Made by a program: the position numbers and the translations under genes
Notes under the pieces: generated by a model
Databases searched by the model: none
What the model was told of the DNA's origin: nothing
What the model saw: the letters and a program-made list of their open reading frames with translations, nothing else
In this document: positions 17,300-24,832 of the stretch, in pieces
Layout of the letters: each line of letters begins with the position of its first letter
Position numbering within the stretch: position 1 is the stretch's first letter
NCBI GenBank assembly: GCA_963846885.1
Contig: CAWJXS010000003.1
Location: 186,001 to 250,000, forward strand
Reading direction: 5' to 3'
Source: RPQJ01 sp963846885
GTDB lineage: Bacteria > Pseudomonadota > Gammaproteobacteria > Steroidobacterales > Steroidobacteraceae
DNA: 64,000 nucleotides

Positions 17300-18084
17300 G
17301 GAGTCTCGGCCCGCAGCACGAAGTCGTCCGCATCCAGGTGCACTGGGAAATCACGGCGGAACGTGGCGAGCGACTCACGGTCCAGCACGACCGTTTCGAC
17401 GAAGTCTCCGCCGCGATCTCCGCCGAGCACCTGCCCGAGAAAATCGAGCGCCACGCTGTCGCCGACGTAGCTCGCGCCGTTGCCGTCCTTGCCGACGCGG
17501 TTGACCCCGACGACGTAGCAGACATTCTCGATGGCCCGTGCGCGCAGCAGCGTGCTCCAGGCGGTGCGTCGCCGCGACGGCCAGTTGGCAACATAGAGCA
17601 GCACGTCGTAGTCATCGCGGTTGCGGCTCCAGACCGGGAACCGCAGGTCGTAACACACCAGCGGACAGATTCGCCAACCCTTGAGCTCGACCGTGACGCG
17701 CTCGCTGCCTGATGCGTAGTGTTCGTGCTCGCGCGCCATGCGGAACAGGTGCCGCTTGTCGTAATGCGCGAACCCGCCGTCAGGCGTCGCCCAGACCAGG
17801 CGGTTGTAGTGCCGCCCGCCCTCGGCGACGATCAGGCTGCCCGTGATCGCGCATCCCACTGCGGCGGCCTCCTCGCGCAGCCAGCCGATCGTCGCGCCGT
17901 CCATCGGTTCGGCCAGCGCGGCAGCGTCCATCGAGAAGCCGGTGGTGAACATCTCCGGCAAGACGATCAGGTCGGTGTGGCCCGCGAGCCCGCGGAAATG
18001 CGCCGCCAGCTCGCGACGGTTGGTGATCGGGTCCTGCCAGGCCAGGTCGGCCTGGATCATCGTGACACGCAGGTTCGCACTCAT
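17296..18084 (-). CDS. yafV: Omega-amidase (YafV/NIT2-like, nitrilase superfamily)
   Basis: A 262-aa carbon-nitrogen hydrolase. The catalytic triad is visible: Glu in LPEMFTTGFS, Lys in YDKRHLFRM, Cys in LVCYDLRFPVW. These surrounding residues match YafV-type omega-amidases, which hydrolyse 2-oxoglutaramate or 2-oxosuccinamate, the products of glutamine or asparagine transamination. The ATG (complement of 18082-18084) overlaps the TGA of the upstream aminotransferase gene. That pairing is the known partnership of a glutamine-dependent methionine aminotransferase with omega-amidase in methionine salvage: removing the oxo-amide makes the transamination irreversible. Substrate in this organism is inferred. 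Confidence 0.85.
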   Translation of the reverse strand: MSANLRVTMIQADLAWQDPITNRRELAAHFRGLAGHTDLIVLPEMFTTGFSMDAAALAEPMDGATIGWLREEAAAVGCAITGSLIVAEGGRHYNRLVWATPDGGFAHYDKRHLFRMAREHEHYASGSERVTVELKGWRICPLVCYDLRFPVWSRNRDDYDVLLYVANWPSRRRTAWSTLLRARAIENVCYVVGVNRVGKDGNGASYVGDSVALDFLGQVLGGDRGGDFVETVVLDRESLATFRRDFPVHLDADDFVLRAETP

Positions 18085-19268
18085 AGCAACCTCAGTTTGG
18101 CGGCCGCCGCCTCGAGCGTGGCCGCGTGCTTGGCAAAACAAAAGCGGACGATACGATCCGTCATCGTCCGCGGGTCTTCGAAAAACACGGATACCGGGAT
18201 GGCTGCGACGCCGTGCTTCGTCGTGAGCAAGCGCGCGAACTCGGTGTCGGGCAGGTCGCTCACCGCAGAGTAGTCGACGAGCTGGAAGTACGTGCTGTGG
18301 GCCGGCTCGAACTTGAATCGTGTCCCGGCAAGCAGTCCCGCGAAGTGATCGCGTTTGCGCTGGTAGAACTGAGGCAGCTCGCGGGCATGTTCCGGGCACT
18401 CGAACATGAAGTCCGCGATGGCGGCCTGCAGCGGCGTGGCGACGACGAACTGCACGAACTGATGCACTTTCCTGAACTCGTCCGTGAGCGCCGCGGGCGC
18501 GACGCAGTAGCCGACTTTCCAGCCCGTCGCATGATAGGTCTTGCCGAACGACGACACGACCAGGCTGCGGTCTGCGAGCTCCGGATGCGTGAGCACGCTG
18601 TGATGCCTGCGCCCGTCGAACAGCATGTGCTCGTAGACCTCGTCCGACAGCACGAACGCACCTGTGCCGCGCAGCAGGGCTGCCAATTGGTCGAGGTCAG
18701 CCGCAGCCAGGGTCGTGCCGCTGGGATTGTGGGGAAAATTGAGGATCAGCAGCCGGACGCGCGGCGACTGGAGTGCAGCGCGCAGCCGCTCCCAGTCGAT
18801 GGCGAAGCCTGGAAGCTGCAACGACACGCGCACGGTGCGGCCACCGGCGAGTTCGACCGCCGGGGCGTAAGAATCGTAGGCCGGATCCAGCAGCACGACT
18901 TCGTCACCTTGGCGGACGAGCGCCTGGATCGCGCAGAACAGCCCCTCCGTGCCACCCGCGGTGACGGTAACGTCTGTCTCTGGATTGACATGTGCGCCGT
19001 AGTATTCGGCCACCTTGGCCGCGATCGCCTCACGCAGCCGCGGCAGCCCGGTCATCGGCGCGTACTGGTTCGCGGCGGCTCCGCGACGGTGCAGGTGCTC
19101 GTTGGCGAGATCGAGCAAGCGCGCGGGCGGCTCGAAGTCCGGAAAGCCCTGCGACAGGTTGATGGCGCCATGTTCGGCCGCGAGGCGCGACATCACCGTG
19201 AAGATCGTGGTGCCGACGCGAGGCAACTTGCTGTCGATCGGCGGGCGCATGCGCGCAATCTTAGCCAA
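18081..19268 (-). CDS. Methionine (glutamine-type) aminotransferase, YbdL-like
   Basis: A 395-aa class I/II PLP aminotransferase. Key features: INLSQGFPDFEPP, NQYAPMTGLPRLREAIA, TVTAGGTEGLF, the NFPHNPSGTTL block, VLSDEVYEHM, and the PLP-binding Lys in SSFGKTYHATGWKVGY. The SQGFPDF and K-T-Y-H-x-T-G-W motifs are typical of the YbdL/kynurenine aminotransferase group, which transaminates methionine (or 4-methylthio-2-oxobutyrate in reverse) with glutamine. The start MAKIARM is the first in-frame ATG. First gene of an operon with the omega-amidase and the trans-sulfuration enzyme, all with 4-base overlaps. Confidence 0.88.
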   Translation of the reverse strand: MAKIARMRPPIDSKLPRVGTTIFTVMSRLAAEHGAINLSQGFPDFEPPARLLDLANEHLHRRGAAANQYAPMTGLPRLREAIAAKVAEYYGAHVNPETDVTVTAGGTEGLFCAIQALVRQGDEVVLLDPAYDSYAPAVELAGGRTVRVSLQLPGFAIDWERLRAALQSPRVRLLILNFPHNPSGTTLAAADLDQLAALLRGTGAFVLSDEVYEHMLFDGRRHHSVLTHPELADRSLVVSSFGKTYHATGWKVGYCVAPAALTDEFRKVHQFVQFVVATPLQAAIADFMFECPEHARELPQFYQRKRDHFAGLLAGTRFKFEPAHSTYFQLVDYSAVSDLPDTEFARLLTTKHGVAAIPVSVFFEDPRTMTDRIVRFCFAKHAATLEAAAAKLRLL

Positions 19269-19364
19269 TTGTTCCAGGAGTGTCTGCGATCCCGCAGCCG
19301 CTCGCCGCGTCCGTGATCCGTTTTACGCTAGCGGACGCCAACTGCAGGGTTGCATCAGGCAGGT

Positions 19365-19830
19365 TCAGCCCTCAAGCGCCATTACCAGCGGAATTGTCAG
19401 CGTGAAGGCGCTGCCTTCCGTCCATCGGCTCGCGACCGTCACGCCGCCCCCAAGCAGTGCCGCCAGACGCTGGCAGATCACCAACCCGAGCCCCGTCCCT
19501 TCGTCCTGGCGCCGGCGTACTCACATGGGCTGTGGCCTCCACGGTCAGGGTAACCCTGCCGCGTTCGGTGAATTTCAATGCGTTACTGATCAGGTTGAGC
19601 AGAATCTGCTCGACGCGGCGACGATCGGTCACGATTTCGCGCAGCTCCGGTGCGACTTCGAAATGCAGGAACAGCTTCTTTGCGCCGGCTGTCGCCTGCA
19701 TCGAGGCGATCACACGCTCGACCGAGGCGTGGACGTCGAAGACCTCGCAGTGAGCCTCGAGGCGGCCCGCCTCGAGTTTGGAGAGGTCGAGGATGTCATT
19801 GATCAACGACAGGAGATGTCGCGCGCCCCT
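19365..19830 (-). pseudogene. Decayed histidine kinase C-terminal fragment
   Basis: A remnant of a sensor kinase. On the minus strand an in-frame TAA (complement of 19831-19833) immediately precedes ARHLLSLINDILDLSKLEAG, the end of a HisKA domain, so the phospho-His and everything before it are missing. The ATPase N-box follows (EQILLNLISNALKFTERG). The frame then runs into nonsense, while another frame gives the G2-box end, DEGTGLGLVICQRLAALLGG, and a normal C-terminus FTLTIPLVMALEG with stop at 19365. The G1 and F-box segment between them is missing. Truncation, internal deletion and frameshift together show real decay. It lies just downstream of the receiver-domain gene. Confidence 0.8.
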
Positions 19831-19881
19831 TTATCTGCACAAAGCCCTGCTGCGCGTACGGCTACCCCACCTCGCTCTGCT

Positions 19882-20370
19882 TCACAGCTTGCCCGGCACC
19901 GCAGCGATGAGTGCGCGCAACTCCGCTCCAAGGTGGTCCGGGTCGACGGGCTTGGTCAGGTGCGCATCGAAACCGGCGGCCGAGGTCCGTTGCCGGTCTG
20001 CAGGCTGGCTCCACGCGGTGAGGGCGATCAATGGAACGTTGCGGCCCCACGGTCGGTGGCGGATCCATCTCGCCACCTGCAGGCCATCGATCTGCGGCAT
20101 GCCGATGTCGAGCACGACCGCGTCCGGATGGGCGTTTTCCATGAGCTGCATCGCATCCGCGCCCCGATAGGCCACGGTGACGCCGAACTCGCAGAATACT
20201 CTCAGGCAGTCGGCAATCGAGTCGGCGGTATCGCGGTTGTCGTCTACCACCAGCACTTGCGGGTGCTCGAGAGGCACCGCGGGCGTGACGTCCGGGCCCG
20301 CCGCAGATTTAACGTCGCCGACCTGACGGGCTCGGTGCAGGTCACACCCGAATTCGGGATGGTTTGGCAT
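19882..20370 (-). CDS. Single-domain response regulator (CheY-like receiver)
   Basis: A 162-aa protein that is one receiver domain after a variable N-terminal 40 residues. Features: VLVVDDNRDTADSI (acidic pair), the phospho-acceptor Asp in AVVLDIGMPQIDG, Thr/Ser switch in LIALTAWSQPADRQR, and Lys in HLTKPVDPDHLGAEL. I take ATG 20370 (MPNHPEF); a longer form would begin at 20439. There is no output domain, so it either relays phosphate or binds a partner. It follows the intact kinase gene by 80 bases and precedes the decayed kinase fragment, with which it may once have formed a hybrid kinase. Confidence 0.85.
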   Translation of the reverse strand: MPNHPEFGCDLHRARQVGDVKSAAGPDVTPAVPLEHPQVLVVDDNRDTADSIADCLRVFCEFGVTVAYRGADAMQLMENAHPDAVVLDIGMPQIDGLQVARWIRHRPWGRNVPLIALTAWSQPADRQRTSAAGFDAHLTKPVDPDHLGAELRALIAAVPGKL

Positions 20371-20450
20371 GCCTGACAGGTAGCACTCGCGGGGCGCGAG
20401 GCGCAATGGCACATTCGGCCGTCCTGCCGACCAATGCACCTACCGGAGCG

Positions 20451-21611
20451 CTAACCGAGGCGCGGCAGGCGGGCGACGAACTCCGTCTGTTGTTCGTCCG
20501 ATGTCACCGTGAGTTCGCCGCCATGGGCTTTCGCAATCTCGCAAGCGATGTAAAGCCCCAAACCGAAACCGGCATCGTTCGCAGCCGCATTGGACGATCC
20601 GCGCTGCAGTGGCTCAAAGATCCTCTTGAGGACCGCTGGCTCGATCGCCGGCCCGCTGTTTGCAACCTGTACGTGCACTTCGGTCGGGTGGCTCCCCTGC
20701 AGCGATACGCGCACGGGCCGCCCAGGCGCGCCGTAATGGAGGGCATTGACCACCAGGTTGCTGAGCATCTGCTGGATTCGTCCCGCATCCCATGAACCCG
20801 TGCAGTCGCCAGTCACCTTCAACTCGATCACGTGCCCGGGGTACGCGCTGCGAATCTGCTCGACTTCATCGGCGCAGACCGAGCCCAGGTCAATGATCGC
20901 GGGGGCCACGCGGATACTGAGACCGAGTCCGAGTGTCGTTCGGTTGTAATCAAGCAAGTCGTCCAGCAGCGCGTTCATCCGGGCGCCGCTGCGGATCATC
21001 CGCGCGGCCGCCTCGGCAAACTCGCTTGGCGTCTTGAGGTGCTGCATATGACGCGCAGTCATCTGAATTGTCTGCAGCGGGGTGCGCAGGTCATGGCTCA
21101 ACATGCCGATCAGCAGGTTGCGCGCCTGTTCCACGTGGGTGCTGAAGAATGCAATCGATTCCGCCAGTGCCTGGTCGATCGCCTCGCTGAATCGAATGAC
21201 ATCTGCCACCGGCGGGTCGGCCGGGTGGCACGCTTCCGTCCATAAGCTCAGGACACTGGCGCGAAGCGCGCGGTACTCGGACGCAAGCTGGTTGATGTCG
21301 AAGCCACTCTTCGCCCGCAGCACGGCGTGGGTCTGAGCGGCCGTCTCCGACGCGGCGAAGGGCAGCGACGCGAGCCCCATGGACTTGGCGGCCTGCGCCT
21401 CCGGGGTCTGCAGGCTGCCAAGATCGGTGACCACCGCCTCGAGGATCTTCCGTGCATGGTCCTGCAGTTCGAACGCACGCATGCCCGCGGCCGCCGGCAG
21501 ACGCGTGGCGGCAAACGCCTCCCACTTCGTCAGGATTGGCTGCATGTTCAGCGTGATGAACTCTGCCAGGTTCGATTCGCGTTCGATCACGCTCGCCTCG
21601 CGCATGGACAT
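20451..21611 (-). CDS. Sensor histidine kinase with RsbRD-like N-terminal domain
   Basis: A 386-aa soluble sensor kinase. Residues 1-160 form a helical domain (LAEFITLNMQPILTKWEAFA ... LRAKSGFDINQLASEYRALR) of the RsbRD/non-heme globin type, with no membrane segment, so the signal is probably cytoplasmic. The dimerisation/phospho-acceptor motif is MLSHDLRTPLQTIQ. The HATPase domain shows the N-box QQMLSNLVVNALHYG, VANSGPAI for the G1 region, and DAGFGLGLYIACEIAKAHGG. It probably signals to the receiver protein encoded 80 bases downstream. A 62-codon frame starts 200 bases upstream on the same strand. Confidence 0.9.
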   Translation of the reverse strand: MSMREASVIERESNLAEFITLNMQPILTKWEAFAATRLPAAAGMRAFELQDHARKILEAVVTDLGSLQTPEAQAAKSMGLASLPFAASETAAQTHAVLRAKSGFDINQLASEYRALRASVLSLWTEACHPADPPVADVIRFSEAIDQALAESIAFFSTHVEQARNLLIGMLSHDLRTPLQTIQMTARHMQHLKTPSEFAEAAARMIRSGARMNALLDDLLDYNRTTLGLGLSIRVAPAIIDLGSVCADEVEQIRSAYPGHVIELKVTGDCTGSWDAGRIQQMLSNLVVNALHYGAPGRPVRVSLQGSHPTEVHVQVANSGPAIEPAVLKRIFEPLQRGSSNAAANDAGFGLGLYIACEIAKAHGGELTVTSDEQQTEFVARLPRLG

Positions 21612-21626
21612 TACTCGAGCGCTCCG

Positions 21627-21815
21627 CTACTTGACCCGACTGGATGACCGCTGGCCGGAATGCAGGCGTCGCGGAGCCAGATGGCCGGGCCGGCACCGCA
21701 TCGCCTTCGCAATGAACTTTTCCGGCTCGGAAAGTTCCAGCAGGGTTCGGCGATCGGCGGCCGGCAATTCCATCAAGAGAGCGTCCGCCAGTCGGTCAGC
21801 CCGGTTCGTTTTCAT
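21627..21815 (-). CDS. Small hypothetical protein upstream of the sensor kinase
   Basis: A 62-aa frame beginning ATG (complement of 21813-21815) with tggag nine bases upstream and ending 15 bases before the kinase ATG. The first 45 residues (RADRLADALLMELPAADRRT ...) have a helix-favouring, charged composition; the last 15 are Arg/Ser-rich. No family is recognised. Position suggests co-transcription with the kinase and receiver genes, but coding status is uncertain. Confidence 0.4.
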   Translation of the reverse strand: MKTNRADRLADALLMELPAADRRTLLELSEPEKFIAKAMRCRPGHLAPRRLHSGQRSSSRVK

Positions 21816-21994
21816 CTGATGCTCCAGGGTGGCGCTGAGAGACCGCTGCAGCCTGTGATGATGTGCAGTCCGGACATTCCCGTCTGTACGCTAGCAGACG
21901 CAGTGGCGTGCAAGAGCGCCTGCGCAACGCTCAGAAGCCCTTCGCAGACGGCCACCTCTGTAGGCGAAACGATGACGCCGGGCACAGCATTGTC

Positions 21995-22090
21995 TTACCA
22001 GGCAACTGCGGTTGGGTTTCTCGGTAAAGTCACCGTGAAGACAGTTCTATTTCCGGCAGAGTCGACGTCGACCTCGCCGCCGTGGGCCAC
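21995..22090 (-). pseudogene. Second histidine kinase remnant (last ~31 codons)
   Basis: The minus strand reads VAHGGEVDVDSAGNRTVFTV then TLPRN and a stop at 21995-21997: the end of a HATPase domain after its G2 box. A TAG lies directly before the Val codon (22091-22093), and no matching upstream half exists. The rest of 21816-22163 shows only a short hairpin near 21881-21901 and nothing coding. With the fragment at 19365-19830 it brackets the intact kinase/receiver pair. Confidence 0.65.
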
Positions 22091-22163
22091 CTAGGCCGAG
22101 TCACAATTTCATTTGTACGCCTGGCTTGATTCTGTCAATCAGCCGTACGCTGATTGCCGCGCG

Positions 22164-22886
22164 TCAGTGCCGCTTGCCGAGCCAGCGCTGCGCGCGTTCG
22201 AGTGCCACCAGGTCGGCGACCGTCCGCAGCCCCGCGCGGGCCGCCTGCTCCAGCGCGAGCAGCCACAGCTGCGCACTCGCATAGGCGTCGGCTATGGCGT
22301 GGTGGCGGCCGATCGGCGGCAAGCTGAAATGCAGGATCCAGTCGTCCAGCGTGACGTTTGCACGGTCTGGAAACAGCGCCGGCAGCACGACTGCGAGGTC
22401 GATGAACCGCGTCCGCAGCGGGACACCTAAGCGCGCATCCAGCTCGCGGCTCAGCACCGTGGCGTCGAATTCCGCGCGAAACCCCACGGCCACGGACGCG
22501 CCGAGGTAGTCCAGGCAGTCCAGCAATGCGATTGCGGGCTCGTCCCCTGCCGCCTGCGCCTGGCCCCCGATCTGGTGGATCAATATGTTGTCGTGGGCAC
22601 TGGAGCGCTCCTGGCGCAGCACCCGCTCGAACGCGTCCGCATGACGGATCGACCGCTCGGCCACCGCGACGGCACCGATGGAGATGATCGTGTCGACGAG
22701 CATGCGGGGGCCGGTGGTCTCGAGGTCGAGCGTCACGAAGCGGGCGAGCGCGAGCGGCTGCGCCAGCGCTTCGCGGTCGGACCGCAACTGCTCGCGGCGG
22801 CTCCTCTGCCCGGCCAGGCGCAGCCGCTGGTCCGGCGGCAGGGCTTGCCGCGTGCGCCACCGCCGAAAACGGGCGATGAATGCCAC
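22164..22886 (-). CDS. DnaQ-like 3'-5' exonuclease (DEDDh)
   Basis: A 240-aa exonuclease of the DNA polymerase III epsilon superfamily. The motifs are complete: FVTLDLETTGPRM (Exo I Asp-Glu), VAVGFRAEFDATVL (Exo II Asp), and GRHHAIADAYASAQLW (Exo III His-x4-Asp). The N-terminal 45 residues are basic (FRRWRTRQALPP). It begins two bases after the DUF294/CBS gene stop. The pair CBS-DUF294 plus exonuclease is a recurrent neighbour of acetate symporter operons in proteobacteria; the reason is not known to me. Likely function is RNA or DNA end trimming rather than replication proofreading. Confidence 0.88.
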   Translation of the reverse strand: MAFIARFRRWRTRQALPPDQRLRLAGQRSRREQLRSDREALAQPLALARFVTLDLETTGPRMLVDTIISIGAVAVAERSIRHADAFERVLRQERSSAHDNILIHQIGGQAQAAGDEPAIALLDCLDYLGASVAVGFRAEFDATVLSRELDARLGVPLRTRFIDLAVVLPALFPDRANVTLDDWILHFSLPPIGRHHAIADAYASAQLWLLALEQAARAGLRTVADLVALERAQRWLGKRH

Positions 22887-22888
22887 AG

Positions 22889-24778
22889 CTACTGGCCGAG
22901 CGTTCGCTCGAGCAGCTGCTGCAGCGAGCGGGCCTGGCGGAACGCTTCCTTCAGCAGTCGTCGATCGAGCTCGTTAAGCGCATGCGGGTTCAGCCGGTTG
23001 CGGGCGGGCGCGGCCTCGCCGCTGTCATCGAGCCCACCGCGCTGCACGCGTAGCCGCAGCATCTGCAGGAACTCGAAGGCGTCGACCGCGGCTTCGGTCT
23101 CGCGCTCGCCGAGATTCAGTCGGCGCGTCGCCAGCCGGAGCCGCTGCACCGTATTGGTCTCGGGGATCCCGAGCCCCAGCGCGAACGTCCGGGCCGCGTC
23201 CACGAAGATGCGCGTGCCGTGGGACTTCAGGTCGATCGTGCCGGCGTGCGGCCCTTCGTCCGTCCGGAACGTACGGATCACGCCGAGCGGCGGCTCCGCC
23301 TGCAGCGCATTGGCCGTGAGCATGCGCAGGAACAGGCGGTTGTCGGTCGTCAGGCCGAGCACGAACGTGCGCAGCCGCTCCGCCAGCGTCGACGCACCGG
23401 CCAGTGGCCGAAAATCGAAGTAGATGTTCGCGTTGAGCAGCGCCTGGGGGGTCGGCTCGCGCACCCACGCGGCGAACCGCTGCTGCCATTCGTCGAGCGC
23501 GAGGCAGCAGTCCGGATTCCCGGCCATGATGTTCCCCGGGCAGAGCGGCACGCCGAGCGTCGCGAGCGCCGCGTTGACGTCGGCAGCGAACGCAAGCAGG
23601 CGGCGGCGCGCGTCTTCGCGGTCGCCGGCGGTGGTGTAGACCATGGCATTGTCCTGGTCCGACGCGACCGTCTGCTCGCGCCGCCCTTCGCTGCCGAGCG
23701 CCAGCCAGCACCAGTCGATGCCGTCGAGCGGATGCCGCGGCGCCAGCAGTTCGAACACGCGATGCGTCACCGCGTCGTTGAGAGCAGCGATCGTGTGCGT
23801 GAGCGGGCCGGCGGCGGCCCCCTGCGCGACGAGGTTGTCCGCCAGCGCGACGATGTCGTCGGCCGGGCCACGCAGCTCGTCGAAGCTGGCGGCCGAGTCG
23901 ATCGCCGTCAGCACGTTGCGCATCGACACGCGCTGCAGCGCGAACAGGTCCCGCTCCGAGACGACGCCGACGAGCCGGCCAGCACGCGTTACCAGCACCT
24001 GGTGCCAGCCGTGCTCGGCCATCAGCGTAAGCGCGTCCTGCGCGGTCGAGAGCGCGTCGAGCGCGCGTGCGCGCGGGGTCATCACGGTTTCGATCGGCGC
24101 TGTCAGCGGCACGCCGTCGAGCACGACCCGGTCCCGCAGGTCGCGCAGCGTGAAGATTCCCACCGGGTGCGCCGTTGCATCCACCACCGCGATCGTCGCG
24201 ACGCGCTCGGCGCGCATCATCTGGAGCGCTGCGGCGATCGGCGTGGACGTGGTGCAGTGGACCGGCGCCCGCCTCACCAGCGCTGCGAGCGGCAGCAGCA
24301 GGGTCTGGTGCTCGATCGCCCGGTTGCCGAAGTTCTGGCGCAGCTGCGTCACCGACTGCCGGACGATCGTCGCGAGCGCCTGCGCGCAGAACTCGGCGAA
24401 CGGCGCGCTGCGGCTGCGGAGTTCGACGAAGTCGTCGCGGCCAAGCTGCCAGCAGAACACGTCCTCGGTAGCCGTGAACGTGCCGACGCCGGCCGTGTCC
24501 GCCGCCAGCCGGATCAGCGGGAAGCACTCGCCCGGCCCGAGCACGTCATTCGTGCCCTGGAACGTCGGATCTTCGCTCCGCACATGGCCCTGCCGGATCA
24601 CGTGCAGCGCGCCGGCGGCACCCGTGGCCGCGTCGACGATCGTCGTCCCCACCGGGAAATACGCGAGCTGCGCGCGGGACGCGAAGAAGCGCAGGTCGTC
24701 GCGCGTCATCCGCGCGAACGGCTCGTAGTCCTTCAGGAACCGGGCAGTGGTTTCAACGATCAGTTCGGGTGCGGACAT
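22889..24778 (-). CDS. Cyclic-nucleotide-binding/CBS/DUF294 nucleotidyltransferase-like protein
   Basis: A 629-aa cytoplasmic protein with four modules in order: a cNMP-binding-like domain (about 15-130, LAYFPVGTTIVD), two CBS motifs (about 155-280, MMRAERVATIAVVDATAHPV and VSERDLFALQ), a DUF294 nucleotidyltransferase-like core (about 300-440) containing ALGSEGRREQTVASDQDNAM with its G-S and D-x-D-like residues, and a C-terminal helical DUF294_C domain. The family resembles GlnD-type nucleotidyltransferases, but its reaction is unknown. It follows the actP gene by 54 bases that contain a strong hairpin, and precedes the exonuclease gene. Probably senses adenine nucleotides or cAMP and tunes acetate use; inference. 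Confidence 0.88.
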   Translation of the reverse strand: MSAPELIVETTARFLKDYEPFARMTRDDLRFFASRAQLAYFPVGTTIVDAATGAAGALHVIRQGHVRSEDPTFQGTNDVLGPGECFPLIRLAADTAGVGTFTATEDVFCWQLGRDDFVELRSRSAPFAEFCAQALATIVRQSVTQLRQNFGNRAIEHQTLLLPLAALVRRAPVHCTTSTPIAAALQMMRAERVATIAVVDATAHPVGIFTLRDLRDRVVLDGVPLTAPIETVMTPRARALDALSTAQDALTLMAEHGWHQVLVTRAGRLVGVVSERDLFALQRVSMRNVLTAIDSAASFDELRGPADDIVALADNLVAQGAAAGPLTHTIAALNDAVTHRVFELLAPRHPLDGIDWCWLALGSEGRREQTVASDQDNAMVYTTAGDREDARRRLLAFAADVNAALATLGVPLCPGNIMAGNPDCCLALDEWQQRFAAWVREPTPQALLNANIYFDFRPLAGASTLAERLRTFVLGLTTDNRLFLRMLTANALQAEPPLGVIRTFRTDEGPHAGTIDLKSHGTRIFVDAARTFALGLGIPETNTVQRLRLATRRLNLGERETEAAVDAFEFLQMLRLRVQRGGLDDSGEAAPARNRLNPHALNELDRRLLKEAFRQARSLQQLLERTLGQ

Positions 24779-24787
24779 CGATTCACT

Positions 24788-24818
24788 CCCGTATCCCGGG
24801 ACACTCCCGGGATACGGG
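24788..24818 (-). promoter_or_regulatory. Perfect 14-bp hairpin over the ribosome site of the CBS/DUF294 gene
   Basis: The arms cccgtatcccggga and tcccgggatacggg are exact complements around a 3-nt loop (cac on the + strand). In the mRNA the 3' arm ends in ggg, which forms the gggag ribosome site 9 bases before the ATG at 24778. There is no U-run, so it is not a terminator. It could limit downstream translation or protect the actP message. Confidence 0.7.
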
Positions 24819-24832
24819 CGCCTCGGGTCGCC

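Noticed and set aside
24788..24818. Hairpin considered as an intrinsic terminator after actP
   Set aside because: No T-run follows the stem on either strand.
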